Source: Kribbella jiaozuonensis
Lineage (GTDB): Bacteria > Actinomycetota > Actinomycetes > Propionibacteriales > Kribbellaceae
Assembly (NCBI RefSeq): GCF_005233875.1
Contig: NZ_SZPZ01000005.1
Coordinates: forward strand, 1 to 64,000
Length of the DNA stretch: 64,000 nt
Direction of reading: 5' to 3'
A program made the position numbers and the translations under genes. The notes under the pieces were generated by a model. The model was not told the origin of the DNA. It ran no database searches and saw only the letters and a program-made list of their open reading frames with translations. Below are positions 8,881-17,100 of this stretch, piece by piece. Within the stretch, counting starts at the first letter, position 1. Every line of letters starts with the position of its first letter.

Positions 8881-9755
8881 GAGGGGATCACCTGGGTTCC
8901 ACTTCCGGCGTCGGTGAAGATCTCGAGGAGCAGCGAATGCGGGACGCGGCCGTCGATCACGGTCGCCCGGGACACGCCCGACTGGACCGCGCGCAGGCAG
9001 GCTTCCATCTTCGGCACCATTCCGGACGCCAGCGACGGCAGCAGCTCGGCCAGCTCGGCCGCGTCGATCTGCGTGATGATCTCGTCGCTGTCCGGCCAGT
9101 TCCGGTAGAGCCCGGCGACATCGGTCAGGACGACGAGCTTCTCGGCGCCGAGCGCGACCGCGAGCGCGGCGGCCGCGGTGTCGGCGTTGACGTTGTGCGC
9201 CTGGCCGTCCTCGTCCGGCGCGATCGTCGACACCACCGGGATCCGGCCGGCGTCGATCAGGTCGACCACCGCCTCCGGCCGTACCTCGACCACGTCGCCG
9301 ACCAGCCCGATGTCGACGTGCTCCCCGTCGACGAGCGCCGTACGGCGTTCCGCGGTGAACAGGCCTGCGTCCTCACCGGACATGCCGACCGCGAACGGAC
9401 CGTGCGCGTTCAGCAGACCGACCAGCTCGCGGCCGACCTTGCCGACGAGGACCATGCCGACGACATCCATCGCCTCCGGCGTGGTGACCCGCAGCCCGCC
9501 GCGGAACTCGCTGTCGATCCCGAGCCGGCCGAGCATGTCGCTGATCTGCGGCCCGCCGCCGTGGACGACGACGACCCGCACCCCGGCGTACCGGAGGAAG
9601 ACGATGTCGGACGCGAAGGCCTGCTTGAGCTTGTCGTCGACCATGGCGTTCCCGCCGTACTTCACGACGACCGTCTTACCGTGAAACTCCTTGAGCCAGG
9701 GCAGGGCTTCGGTCAGTACGGCGGCCTTCTCGACCGCGTCTGCATGACTGTTCAC
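8877..9755 (-). CDS. argB: Acetylglutamate kinase
   Basis: Phosphorylates N-acetylglutamate, usually the arginine-feedback-controlled step. KYGGNAM near residue 34 and VVVHGGGPQIS are the nucleotide-binding glycine-rich motifs of the amino acid kinase family. The 292-residue length with an N-terminal extension before KTVVVKYGG fits the arginine-sensitive hexameric type, though that is inference. The start is GTG at 9753-9755, overlapping the argJ stop (GTGA). Confidence 0.96.
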   Translation of the reverse strand: MNSHADAVEKAAVLTEALPWLKEFHGKTVVVKYGGNAMVDDKLKQAFASDIVFLRYAGVRVVVVHGGGPQISDMLGRLGIDSEFRGGLRVTTPEAMDVVGMVLVGKVGRELVGLLNAHGPFAVGMSGEDAGLFTAERRTALVDGEHVDIGLVGDVVEVRPEAVVDLIDAGRIPVVSTIAPDEDGQAHNVNADTAAAALAVALGAEKLVVLTDVAGLYRNWPDSDEIITQIDAAELAELLPSLASGMVPKMEACLRAVQSGVSRATVIDGRVPHSLLLEIFTDAGSGTQVIPS

Positions 9756-10954
9756 GAGGAGTAGGCCGAGTTCTCTTCGACGTAGGCGTGCGAAAGATCG
9801 GTGGTGAGTACGGTCGCCGAGGCGGGACCGGCGTGCAGGTCGATCAGTACGTCGATCTCCAGGCCGCTGAGGTCTGCCTCGGAGCGGTCGACGCCCTTGC
9901 CGCCGGCGACGCAGATCGCCGCGCCGTTCAGCGTGATGTCGAGCAGCGACGGGTCGAACGCGGTGGGTGCGTTGCCGACCGCCATCGCGATCCGGCCCCA
10001 GTTCGGGTCGGAGGCGAAGAACGCGGTCTTGCAGAGGTTGTCCTCGGCAACGATCTTGGCGGCGGCCAGCGCCTCGGCCTCGGTCGCGGCGCCCTGCACG
10101 GTGATGCTGACGTGCTTGGTGACGCCCTCGGCGTCGGCCTGCAACTGCTTCACCAGGTCAGCAGCCAGCACTGTCAACGCGGCCTCGAAGGCCTCGGGGG
10201 TGACATTCACACCGGACGCACCCGAGCTGAGCAGGAGCACCGTGTCGTTGGTCGACGTACCGCCGTCGACGTCGAGCCGGTTGAACGTCTTCGCGACCGC
10301 GTTCCGCAGCGCGTGGTCGAGGTGCGGCTGGTCGAGCACGGCGTCGGTGGTCATCACGCTGAGCATCGTCGCCATGTTCGGCGCGCACATCCCGGCGCCC
10401 TTCGCGAACCCGCCGATGCTCCAGCCGTCCGGGTGCCGCAACACGCCCAGCTTCGGCACGTTGTCGGTCGTCATCACTGCGGTCGCCGCGGACAGGTCGT
10501 GGCCGGTCGTCGCACCAAGGGCACCGACCGCGGTCTCGATCCCCGGGATCAGCTGGTCCATCGGGAGACGTTCGCCGATCAGGCCGGTCGAGCAGACGCC
10601 GATCTGCGCCGCGCCGACATCGAGCAACTCGGCCAGCTTCTCGGCGGACTTGTGCGTGTCCTGAAAGCCTTCCGGGCCCGTGCACGCGTTCGCGCCGCCG
10701 GAGTTCAGTACGACGGCCTTCAACGCGCCGGCGGTCAGGACCTGCTGGGACCAGAGCACCGGCGCGGCCTTCACCTTGTTCGTGGTGAAGACGCCGGCCG
10801 CGACGTCCGACGGGCCGTCGTTCACGACGACGGTGAGGTCCGGCGTACCGGCTGGTTTGATCCCGGCGATCACCCCGGCCGCGCGGAAGCCGGCCGGCGC
10901 GGTGACACCGGCGCTCCGATCGACTTGGGTGGCTGGGGTAACTGCAACGGTCAC
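9752..10954 (-). CDS. argJ: Bifunctional ornithine acetyltransferase / N-acetylglutamate synthase
   Basis: Recycles the acetyl group from acetylornithine to glutamate; bifunctional members also use acetyl-CoA. The 400-residue precursor self-cleaves before the nucleophilic threonine of the APNMATML motif, here Thr196. The open frame extends far upstream, but the real start is the GTG at 10952-10954, which overlaps the argC stop (GTGA) and gives the standard length. Whether this copy accepts acetyl-CoA cannot be read here. Confidence 0.95.
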   Translation of the reverse strand: MTVAVTPATQVDRSAGVTAPAGFRAAGVIAGIKPAGTPDLTVVVNDGPSDVAAGVFTTNKVKAAPVLWSQQVLTAGALKAVVLNSGGANACTGPEGFQDTHKSAEKLAELLDVGAAQIGVCSTGLIGERLPMDQLIPGIETAVGALGATTGHDLSAATAVMTTDNVPKLGVLRHPDGWSIGGFAKGAGMCAPNMATMLSVMTTDAVLDQPHLDHALRNAVAKTFNRLDVDGGTSTNDTVLLLSSGASGVNVTPEAFEAALTVLAADLVKQLQADAEGVTKHVSITVQGAATEAEALAAAKIVAEDNLCKTAFFASDPNWGRIAMAVGNAPTAFDPSLLDITLNGAAICVAGGKGVDRSEADLSGLEIDVLIDLHAGPASATVLTTDLSHAYVEENSAYSS

Positions 10955-11982
10955 GGTGCGACTCCTACGAGAGGCAGGGCCAGGGCTTCGTCGAGCCCGA
11001 TGGCCAGGTTCATGCACTGCACGGCTCCGCCGGCGGTGCCCTTGGTGAGGTTGTCCATCGCGGCCACGACGACGGCGCGGCCGGTGCGCTGGTCGAGGGC
11101 TACCTGCAACTGCACCGTGTTCGCGCCGAGGGTGGCCTGCGTCTGCGGCCACTGCCCCTCGGGCAGCACGTGCACGAACGGCTCGTTGCGGTAGGCATCT
11201 TCGTACGCCTGCCGGAGCTTCGCGAGGTCGGTGCCGTCGGCAATCGGCGCGCTGCAGGTGGCGAGGATGCCGCGGGCCATCGGGACCAGCACCGGCGTGA
11301 ACGAGACGCTGACCGGCTGATCGGCGTACGGCGTGAGGTTCTGCTCGATCTCCGGCGTATGACGGTGCACCCCGCCGACGCCGTACGCCGACGCGGAACC
11401 CATCACCTCGGCGCCGAGCAGATGCGCCTTCGGGGCCTTGCCCGCACCCGACGTACCGGTGACTGCGACCACGACCAACTGGGTGGGGTCGACGAGCCCG
11501 TGCTGTACGGCGGGAAGCAGGGCCAGCGTGGAGACAGTGGGGTAACAACCCGGTACGGCGACCCGGTTCGACCCGCGGAGCTTGTCCCGCTGTCCGGGGA
11601 GCTCCGGGAGTCCGTACGGCCACGAGCCGGCGTGCTCGCCGCCGTAGAACTCGACCCACGCCTCGGCCTCGGTCAGCCGGAAGTCCGCGCCGCAGTCGAT
11701 CACGGTGACGTCCTCGCCGAGCTGGTCGGCGATTCCGGCGGACTGTCCGTGCGGCAGGGCCAGGAACACCACGTCGTGACCGGCGAGATTCTCCGCCGTG
11801 GTCTCGACCAGGATGCGCCCGGCCAGCGGCACGAGGTGCGGGTGGTGCACGCCGAGCGCCGTACCGGCGTTCCCGCCGGCGGTCAGGGCGCCGATCTCCA
11901 CCTCGGGGTGGCTGCTCAGCAACCGGAGCAGCTCGCCTCCCGCGTATCCGCTGGCACCGGCCACCGCCACCTTCACACTCAT
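10951..11982 (-). CDS. argC: N-acetyl-gamma-glutamyl-phosphate reductase
   Basis: NADPH-dependent reduction of acetylglutamyl phosphate to the semialdehyde. The Rossmann motif GASGYAGGELLRLL begins at residue 8, and the catalytic cysteine lies in VAVPGCYPT. I set the start at ATG 11980-11982, giving 343 residues; an upstream in-frame start would add 22 residues of promoter sequence. No Shine-Dalgarno is visible, and a CATACT -10 box lies 7 bases upstream, so the mRNA is probably leaderless. This is the first gene of the arginine operon. Confidence 0.95.
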   Translation of the reverse strand: MSVKVAVAGASGYAGGELLRLLSSHPEVEIGALTAGGNAGTALGVHHPHLVPLAGRILVETTAENLAGHDVVFLALPHGQSAGIADQLGEDVTVIDCGADFRLTEAEAWVEFYGGEHAGSWPYGLPELPGQRDKLRGSNRVAVPGCYPTVSTLALLPAVQHGLVDPTQLVVVAVTGTSGAGKAPKAHLLGAEVMGSASAYGVGGVHRHTPEIEQNLTPYADQPVSVSFTPVLVPMARGILATCSAPIADGTDLAKLRQAYEDAYRNEPFVHVLPEGQWPQTQATLGANTVQLQVALDQRTGRAVVVAAMDNLTKGTAGGAVQCMNLAIGLDEALALPLVGVAP

Positions 11983-12018
11983 ATGAATGAGTATGCCACG
12001 AACCGGATGAATATCCAA
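11983..12018 (-). promoter_or_regulatory. Arginine operon promoter with putative ArgR (ARG) boxes
   Basis: On the minus strand, a -35 TTGGAT (12018-12013) and -10 CATACT (11995-11990) are separated by 17 bases. The -10 lies 7 bases from the argC ATG. Two ARG-box-like half sites, ATGAATGAGTAT at 11983-11994 and ATGAATATCC at 12007-12016, cover the -10 and -35 boxes. E. coli ARG boxes use the same TGAAT core. The argR gene in the operon makes autoregulated repression by arginine likely. Box assignment is by eye. Confidence 0.55.
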
Positions 12019-12070
12019 CCGGTTCCGCCTCCTGAGACCACCAGCCAACCACGTGCTGTGACGCGCGTCA

Positions 12071-12098
12071 TGTCACACGGCGCGTGCTGCCGCGTGTC
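12071..12098 (+). promoter_or_regulatory. Putative ECF41-type promoter
   Basis: TGTCACA at 12071-12077 is followed after 15 bases by CGTGTC at 12093-12098. ECF41 sigma factors are known to recognise a TGTCACA -35 with a CGTC-like -10. The site lies about 30 bases upstream of the start of the partner gene whose operon encodes an ECF41 factor, so it is best read as an autoregulatory promoter. Confidence 0.6.
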
Positions 12099-12129
12099 CA
12101 GTGGTCGACGACGAACTCTGGAGGGTGAG

Positions 12130-12684
12130 ATGGCGCGGATCGCGTTGGAGCATCAGCGGGGCTGGTTTGTCCGGCTGGCCGAGTGGGGCAGCCGGCGGAA
12201 GTACGGGACGGTGCTGGAGCCGGGGCAGGCGGCGCTGCACAACCGGCGGGTGCTGACGTCGATGCTGCTGCTGGAGGGGTCGGCGGCTCGGTGGAACAAG
12301 CTCGATCCGGAGCTGAAGGCGCTCGCGGTGATGGTGACGTCGGCGCGGATCGGGTGCAGCTGGTGCATGGACTTCGGGTACTGGGAGTTCCATCACCAGG
12401 GTGTCGACCCGGCCAAGCTGCGCGATGTGCCAGGGTGGCGGGACAGCGACGTCTACTCGGATCTGGAGCGCGCGGTGATGGACTACGCCGAGGCGATGAC
12501 GGCGACCCCGCCGGAGGTCACCGATGACCAGGTCGAGCGGTTGCGCACCGACCTCACCGACGAGCAGCTGGTCGAGCTCACGTCGGTCATCTCGCTGGAG
12601 AACTACCGCTCCCGCACGAACGCCGCCCTCGGGCTGACCAGCCAGGGCTTCAAGGAGACCTGCGAACTGAGGCCGGTCAAATGA
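12130..12684 (+). CDS. Carboxymuconolactone decarboxylase-family protein (ECF41 partner)
   Basis: A 184-residue AhpD-like/carboxymuconolactone decarboxylase-fold protein. It has the redox-type CSWCMDF motif (CxxC) near residue 77 in the conserved helix. ECF41 sigma factors are typically encoded next to a carboxymuconolactone decarboxylase, oxidoreductase or epimerase gene, and this is such a partner. The start ATG has GGAGGG six bases upstream; the frame extends much further upstream but only over argC antisense. Its stop overlaps the sigma factor start (ATGA). The substrate is unknown. Confidence 0.88.
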   Translation: MARIALEHQRGWFVRLAEWGSRRKYGTVLEPGQAALHNRRVLTSMLLLEGSAARWNKLDPELKALAVMVTSARIGCSWCMDFGYWEFHHQGVDPAKLRDVPGWRDSDVYSDLERAVMDYAEAMTATPPEVTDDQVERLRTDLTDEQLVELTSVISLENYRSRTNAALGLTSQGFKETCELRPVK

Positions 12685-13541
12685 CCGAGGAACAGTTGGC
12701 AAGCGAGTTCGCCGAGCATCGGTCCGTGCTGGTCGGCGCGGCGTACCGGGTCGTCGGCAGCGTGAGCGACGCCGAGGACGTGGTGCAGGAGGCGTGGCTG
12801 CGGTGGGCCGGGGTCGACCACGACGAGGTGCGCGACGCCCGGGCTTATCTGATCCGGATCACCACCCGGTTGGCGCTCAACCGGTTGCGGGAACAGAAGG
12901 CCCGGCGGGAGCAGTACGTCGGCCCCTGGCTGCCCGAGCCCCTCGCGACGGACGACGACCCGGAGGCTGCGGTCGAGCTGGCGGATTCTGTCAGCATGGC
13001 GATGCTCGTCGTACTCGAGACTCTGTCGCCGCTCGAGCGTGCGACGTTCGTACTGCGTGAGGTGTTCGATCTCCCGTACGACGAGATCGCGGACACGCTC
13101 GGCCGGTCCGAGACCGCCGTACGGCAGCTCGCTCATCGGGCCCGCGAGCACGTCTCCGCGCGGCAGCCGAGGCACCACGTCGACAAGGCGCGCCACGACG
13201 AGGTGACGATGCGGTTCATGCAGGCGGCCGGGTCGGGCGACTTCGACCAGGTGGTCGCGTTGCTCGCGCCGGACGCCGTACTGATCAGCGACGGCGGCGG
13301 GAAGAAGAAGGCGGCGCTGCGGCCGATCCACGGTGCGGACAAGATCGCGCGCTGGCTGTTCGCGGTGATCGCGGAGAACCCGGGCTTCGAGGTCCGGATG
13401 GGGACACTGAACGGCGAGATCGCCTACATCGCGTACGACGGGGACTCGCCGGACACAGTCGCGTTCCTGAAGACCGAGGACGGCCTGATCAACGAGCTGT
13501 ACCTGATCCGGAACCCGGACAAGCTCGAGCACATCCACTGA
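12681..13541 (+). CDS. RNA polymerase sigma factor, ECF41 group (SigJ-like)
   Basis: A 286-residue ECF sigma factor. Regions sigma2 (residues ~10-75, with DAEDVVQEAWLRWA) and sigma4 (~110-160) are followed by a fused SnoaL-like regulatory domain. The hallmark motifs of ECF41 are both visible: DGGGK at 204-208 and NPDKL at 278-282. In this group the C-terminal domain replaces an anti-sigma factor and tunes activity. The gene is translationally coupled to the decarboxylase-like partner. The inducing signal is unknown. Confidence 0.92.
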   Translation: MTEEQLASEFAEHRSVLVGAAYRVVGSVSDAEDVVQEAWLRWAGVDHDEVRDARAYLIRITTRLALNRLREQKARREQYVGPWLPEPLATDDDPEAAVELADSVSMAMLVVLETLSPLERATFVLREVFDLPYDEIADTLGRSETAVRQLAHRAREHVSARQPRHHVDKARHDEVTMRFMQAAGSGDFDQVVALLAPDAVLISDGGGKKKAALRPIHGADKIARWLFAVIAENPGFEVRMGTLNGEIAYIAYDGDSPDTVAFLKTEDGLINELYLIRNPDKLEHIH

Positions 13542-13545
13542 GCCG

Positions 13546-13572
13546 TAGACTATCTGCAACTCAGTCGCAGAT
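13546..13572 (+). promoter_or_regulatory. Promoter and operator-like dyad before the GNAT gene
   Basis: A TAGACT -10-like box (13546-13551) abuts a 21-bp near-perfect palindrome. The arms ATCTGC (13552-13557) and GCAGAT (13567-13572) flank ACT and AGT, centred on 13562. Only one base pair breaks the symmetry. It covers the likely transcription start and ends in the ribosome binding site. This looks like a repressor operator, though the cognate regulator is not next to it. Confidence 0.45.
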
Positions 13573-13581
13573 GGAGGTGCG

Positions 13582-14100
13582 GTGAAGTACCTGGTGAAGG
13601 ACTCGGACGAGGCGCTCGACCCGGGGTTGCGGGCGGACCTGCTGGACACCTGGGTCGCGGCGACGAACGCCGGCGGCGCGGTCGGGTACACGCCGCCCGC
13701 GCCGGTCGAGCAGATCGCCGAGGACCTCGACGGCTCGCTCGGCCGGGTGGCGGCCGGACTGGACCTGCTCGGCGTGCTCCACAACGGCGAGCGGTACGTC
13801 GGGATGGGCCTGCTGGTGAGTCGTGGGAGTTGGCTGCAGGAGCACTGGCGCACGGTGCTGCGGGTGATGGTCCACCCGGAGCACCAGGGCAACGGTGCCG
13901 GCCGCGTACTGATGGAGGGGTTGCGCGGATCGGCGGTCGATCTCGGCCTCGAGCAACTCCAGCTGACGATCCGCGGCGGGCTCGGCCTGGAGAAGTTCTA
14001 CGTCCCCCTCGGCTATCGCATCGTCGGCACTCAGCCACGCGCGATCCGCCTCGCGGCCGACGACTACCGCGACGAGATCATGCTGGTGCAGAACCTCTAG
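13582..14100 (+). CDS. GNAT-family N-acetyltransferase
   Basis: A 172-residue acetyl-CoA-dependent acyltransferase. The motif A region RVMVHPEHQGNGAGRVLMEG (residues ~96-115) contains the QGNGAG pyrophosphate-binding loop. The C-terminal part has LEKFYVPLGYRIVG, a typical GNAT ending. The start is GTG at 13582 with GGAGG five bases upstream. The substrate cannot be predicted. Its TAG stop overlaps the stop of the convergent surface-protein gene within CTAG. Confidence 0.85.
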   Translation: MKYLVKDSDEALDPGLRADLLDTWVAATNAGGAVGYTPPAPVEQIAEDLDGSLGRVAAGLDLLGVLHNGERYVGMGLLVSRGSWLQEHWRTVLRVMVHPEHQGNGAGRVLMEGLRGSAVDLGLEQLQLTIRGGLGLEKFYVPLGYRIVGTQPRAIRLAADDYRDEIMLVQNL

Positions 14101-17100
14101 CGGCGGGTTCGGGCCAGGGCCAGGAGGGTGGCGCCGAGGGCTGCGAGCAGGGTGCCGAGGGTGAGCACGATCGCGGGTGGGCCGCCGGTTGGTGGGAGAT
14201 CAGCGCTGGTGTTTGTGCGGGGGTTCTCGGTGGGCTCGGCGCCGACGGTGAACTTGACCGGGGCGGTGGACTCGCCGACTTGGTAGGTCGCCTTGGCGGA
14301 GCCGGTGAAGGCGGCGGCTGGTTTGAGGGTGACCGTGCCATCGCCGGCGACCGACCAGGTGCCTACGCCGTCGGTGACGTGTTTGGCGCAGGTGCCTGCG
14401 GTCGTGCGGAGGCAGACTGAGCTCGGCTTGATTGCGCCGCTGTCGTTGAGGAGCGGGTTGACCGCGACCGGGTTGCCCGGCGTACCGGTTGCCGTGTCGG
14501 GCACGGCCTTGATCAGCAGTGGTCCGGCGACGGTCACATCGAGGAGAGCGGTGTCGGAGGTGCCGTTCGCGTCGGTGACGCGGTAGGCGAGCGATCGCGT
14601 CGTACCGACGAAGTCCTTCGCGGGTGTGTAGGTGACGGCGCCGTCTGCGTTGACCGCGTAGGTGCCTTCGTGTGGGACGGTGACGGACTTCTTCTCCTTG
14701 CTGTCGGCCGGGTCGCGCAGTACGACGGAGGCCGGTCGGAGCGGTGCGGACGGGTTGGCGGGTTTGTCGTTGTCGAGGACCGGCACCACGACCTGCTTGC
14801 CGAAGGCCGTGTCGGCGTTGTCGTCGACGACGATCGGACGCACCGGCGCGACTGTGACGGTGATCGTGGCGCGGGCGGAGTTCTGGTTCGTGTCCTTCAC
14901 GTCGTACACCGTCGATCTCGCGGTGCCCGTGAATGCGGCCAGCGGGCTGAACGCGATCTTGCCGGCGGCAACGACATACGTGCCCTGCGCGGGGACCGTC
15001 AGCTGGTTGACGAGCGCGCCGTCCGGCCCGACCAGGAGCAGTGAGTCGGGGTCGAGCTTCGCTCCCGGACCCGGCTTGTCGTTCTCGAGCGGGTCGATCG
15101 TCACCACGACGTGCTGCTTCGTTCGCGCCAGGTCCGGCATTGCCACCGGACGATCCTGCACCGTGATCGTCAGCGTGCCGTAGCCGAACGTTCCGTTGCG
15201 GTCGGCAACCTGGTATCCGACCGGAACCGTCAGCCCGGCGAACCCGTCTTCGGGCGCGAACTGAATCGGCCCGGTCGGCTGCACCGTGAACGTCCCCTCC
15301 CCCGGCACGGCCAGCGTCGCCACCGGATCCCCGGTCGACGGATCAACCAGCTGCACGTTGCCCAACGGCGCGCTCGCATCACCCGGCTTGTCGTTCGCGA
15401 GCACGTCGACCGTCACCGGAGTCTCATACGGCGTCGTCGCCGTATCGTCCGCGATCACCGGCGTGACCGGCGCGACCGTGACGGTGACCGACGCGCTCGC
15501 CCTGTTCCCGGTGGTGTCGGTGACCTGATACGGGACGGAGACGGTGCCGCGGTACGCCGGCTCGGGATCGAAGACGATCTTCCCGTTGGCGACCGTAAAC
15601 ACGCCCTGCCCCGGGATCGCAACCTTGCCGGTCCACGAACCGCCGTACAGCTGCAGGCTGGTCCGATCGAGCTGCGCGCCCGTCCCCGGTTCGTCGTTCG
15701 CGAGCGGATCGACGGTGACGTTCACGTTCTGCTTGGTGGTCGCGACATCCGCCACCGCCGACGGGCCCTTGCCGACGGTCAGCACCAGCAGACCTTCGGC
15801 GGTCGTCCCGTTGCCGTCGGCAATCCGGTACGTCGTCGGCGTCGTCACGCCCTCGAACCCCTTCACCGGCGTGAACGTCACCGCTCCGCCGTCGCCGACG
15901 CGATAACTCCCCTCGCCGGCCCGCGTCATCGCCTTGCCGTAATGCCCGGCCGCATCCTTCACGACCAGGCTCGACGGGACCAGCGGCGCGGACGGATCAC
16001 CCGCCTTGTCGTTCACCAGCACGTTCACCGTGACCGCATGCCCGTACGGCGTGATCGCCGAGTCCCCGACCGCCACCGGCCGGACCGGCGTCACGGTCAT
16101 GCTCAGCGTGGTCGCCGCGTAGTTGCCGTCCGAGTCCGCGACCCGATAGCGGATCGGGAGCGCCTTGCCCTGGAACGCCGGCAGCGGGTCGAACTCGATC
16201 GCCCCGCTCGGCAGCACGGCGTACGTGCCCTGCTTGGAGACCGTCAGCTTCTTGCCATACTCGGTCGCGTCGAGCAGACCGATCGAGCCGCGGTCGAGGC
16301 TCGCATCCGTACCCGGGATGTCGTTCGACAGCACGTTCACCGTCACGGTGACGTTCTGCAGAGTCGAGGCATGGTCGGCGACCGCGACCGGCGGCTTGCC
16401 GACCGTCACCGTCAGGCGAGCCGTCGTCCTGGTCCCGTTGCTGTCGGCAACCTGATACGTCAGCGGTGTACCGGGTCCGCGGAAGGTCGCGGCCGGATCG
16501 AACCGAACCGATCCCCCGGCCGCCGTGTACACACCCTCGTTCGGGATCCGCACCGATGCCGTCGGCAACCCATCGGCGGGGTTGACGAGGAGCAGACTGC
16601 CCGGCACCAGCGGCGCCGACGGGTCACCGGGCTTGTCGTTCGCAAGCACGTTGACCGTGACAGTCTTCCCGTACGGCGTCCGTGCCGTGTCATCGGCGGC
16701 ATCCGGAGTGATCGGGGTGATCGTGACTGTGATCGTCGACCGCGCGGACTGGCCGAACCAGTCCGAGATCCCGTACGTCACCTTGGTCGCCGGACCGGTG
16801 AACCCCGGCAGCGGATCGACCCTCACCGTGCCGTCCGGGTTGACCTGGTAGTCGGCCTGGCCCGGGATCTTCACCAGTTTCTTCAGCGAGCCGTCCGCAG
16901 GATCCACGAGCGTGAGGCTGAGCGGATCGAGTCCGGATCCACGCCCAGCTGTGTCGTTGACCAAAGGCTTCACCAGCAACGGGAGGTTCTGCTTGCCGGT
17001 CGCGGTGTCGGGCGCGGCGGTTGGCGCGGGTGGCTTCGCGACGGTGACGGTCAGCGTTGCCGTGGTCGTCGTACCGTTCACGTCCGAGACGCGGTAGGTG

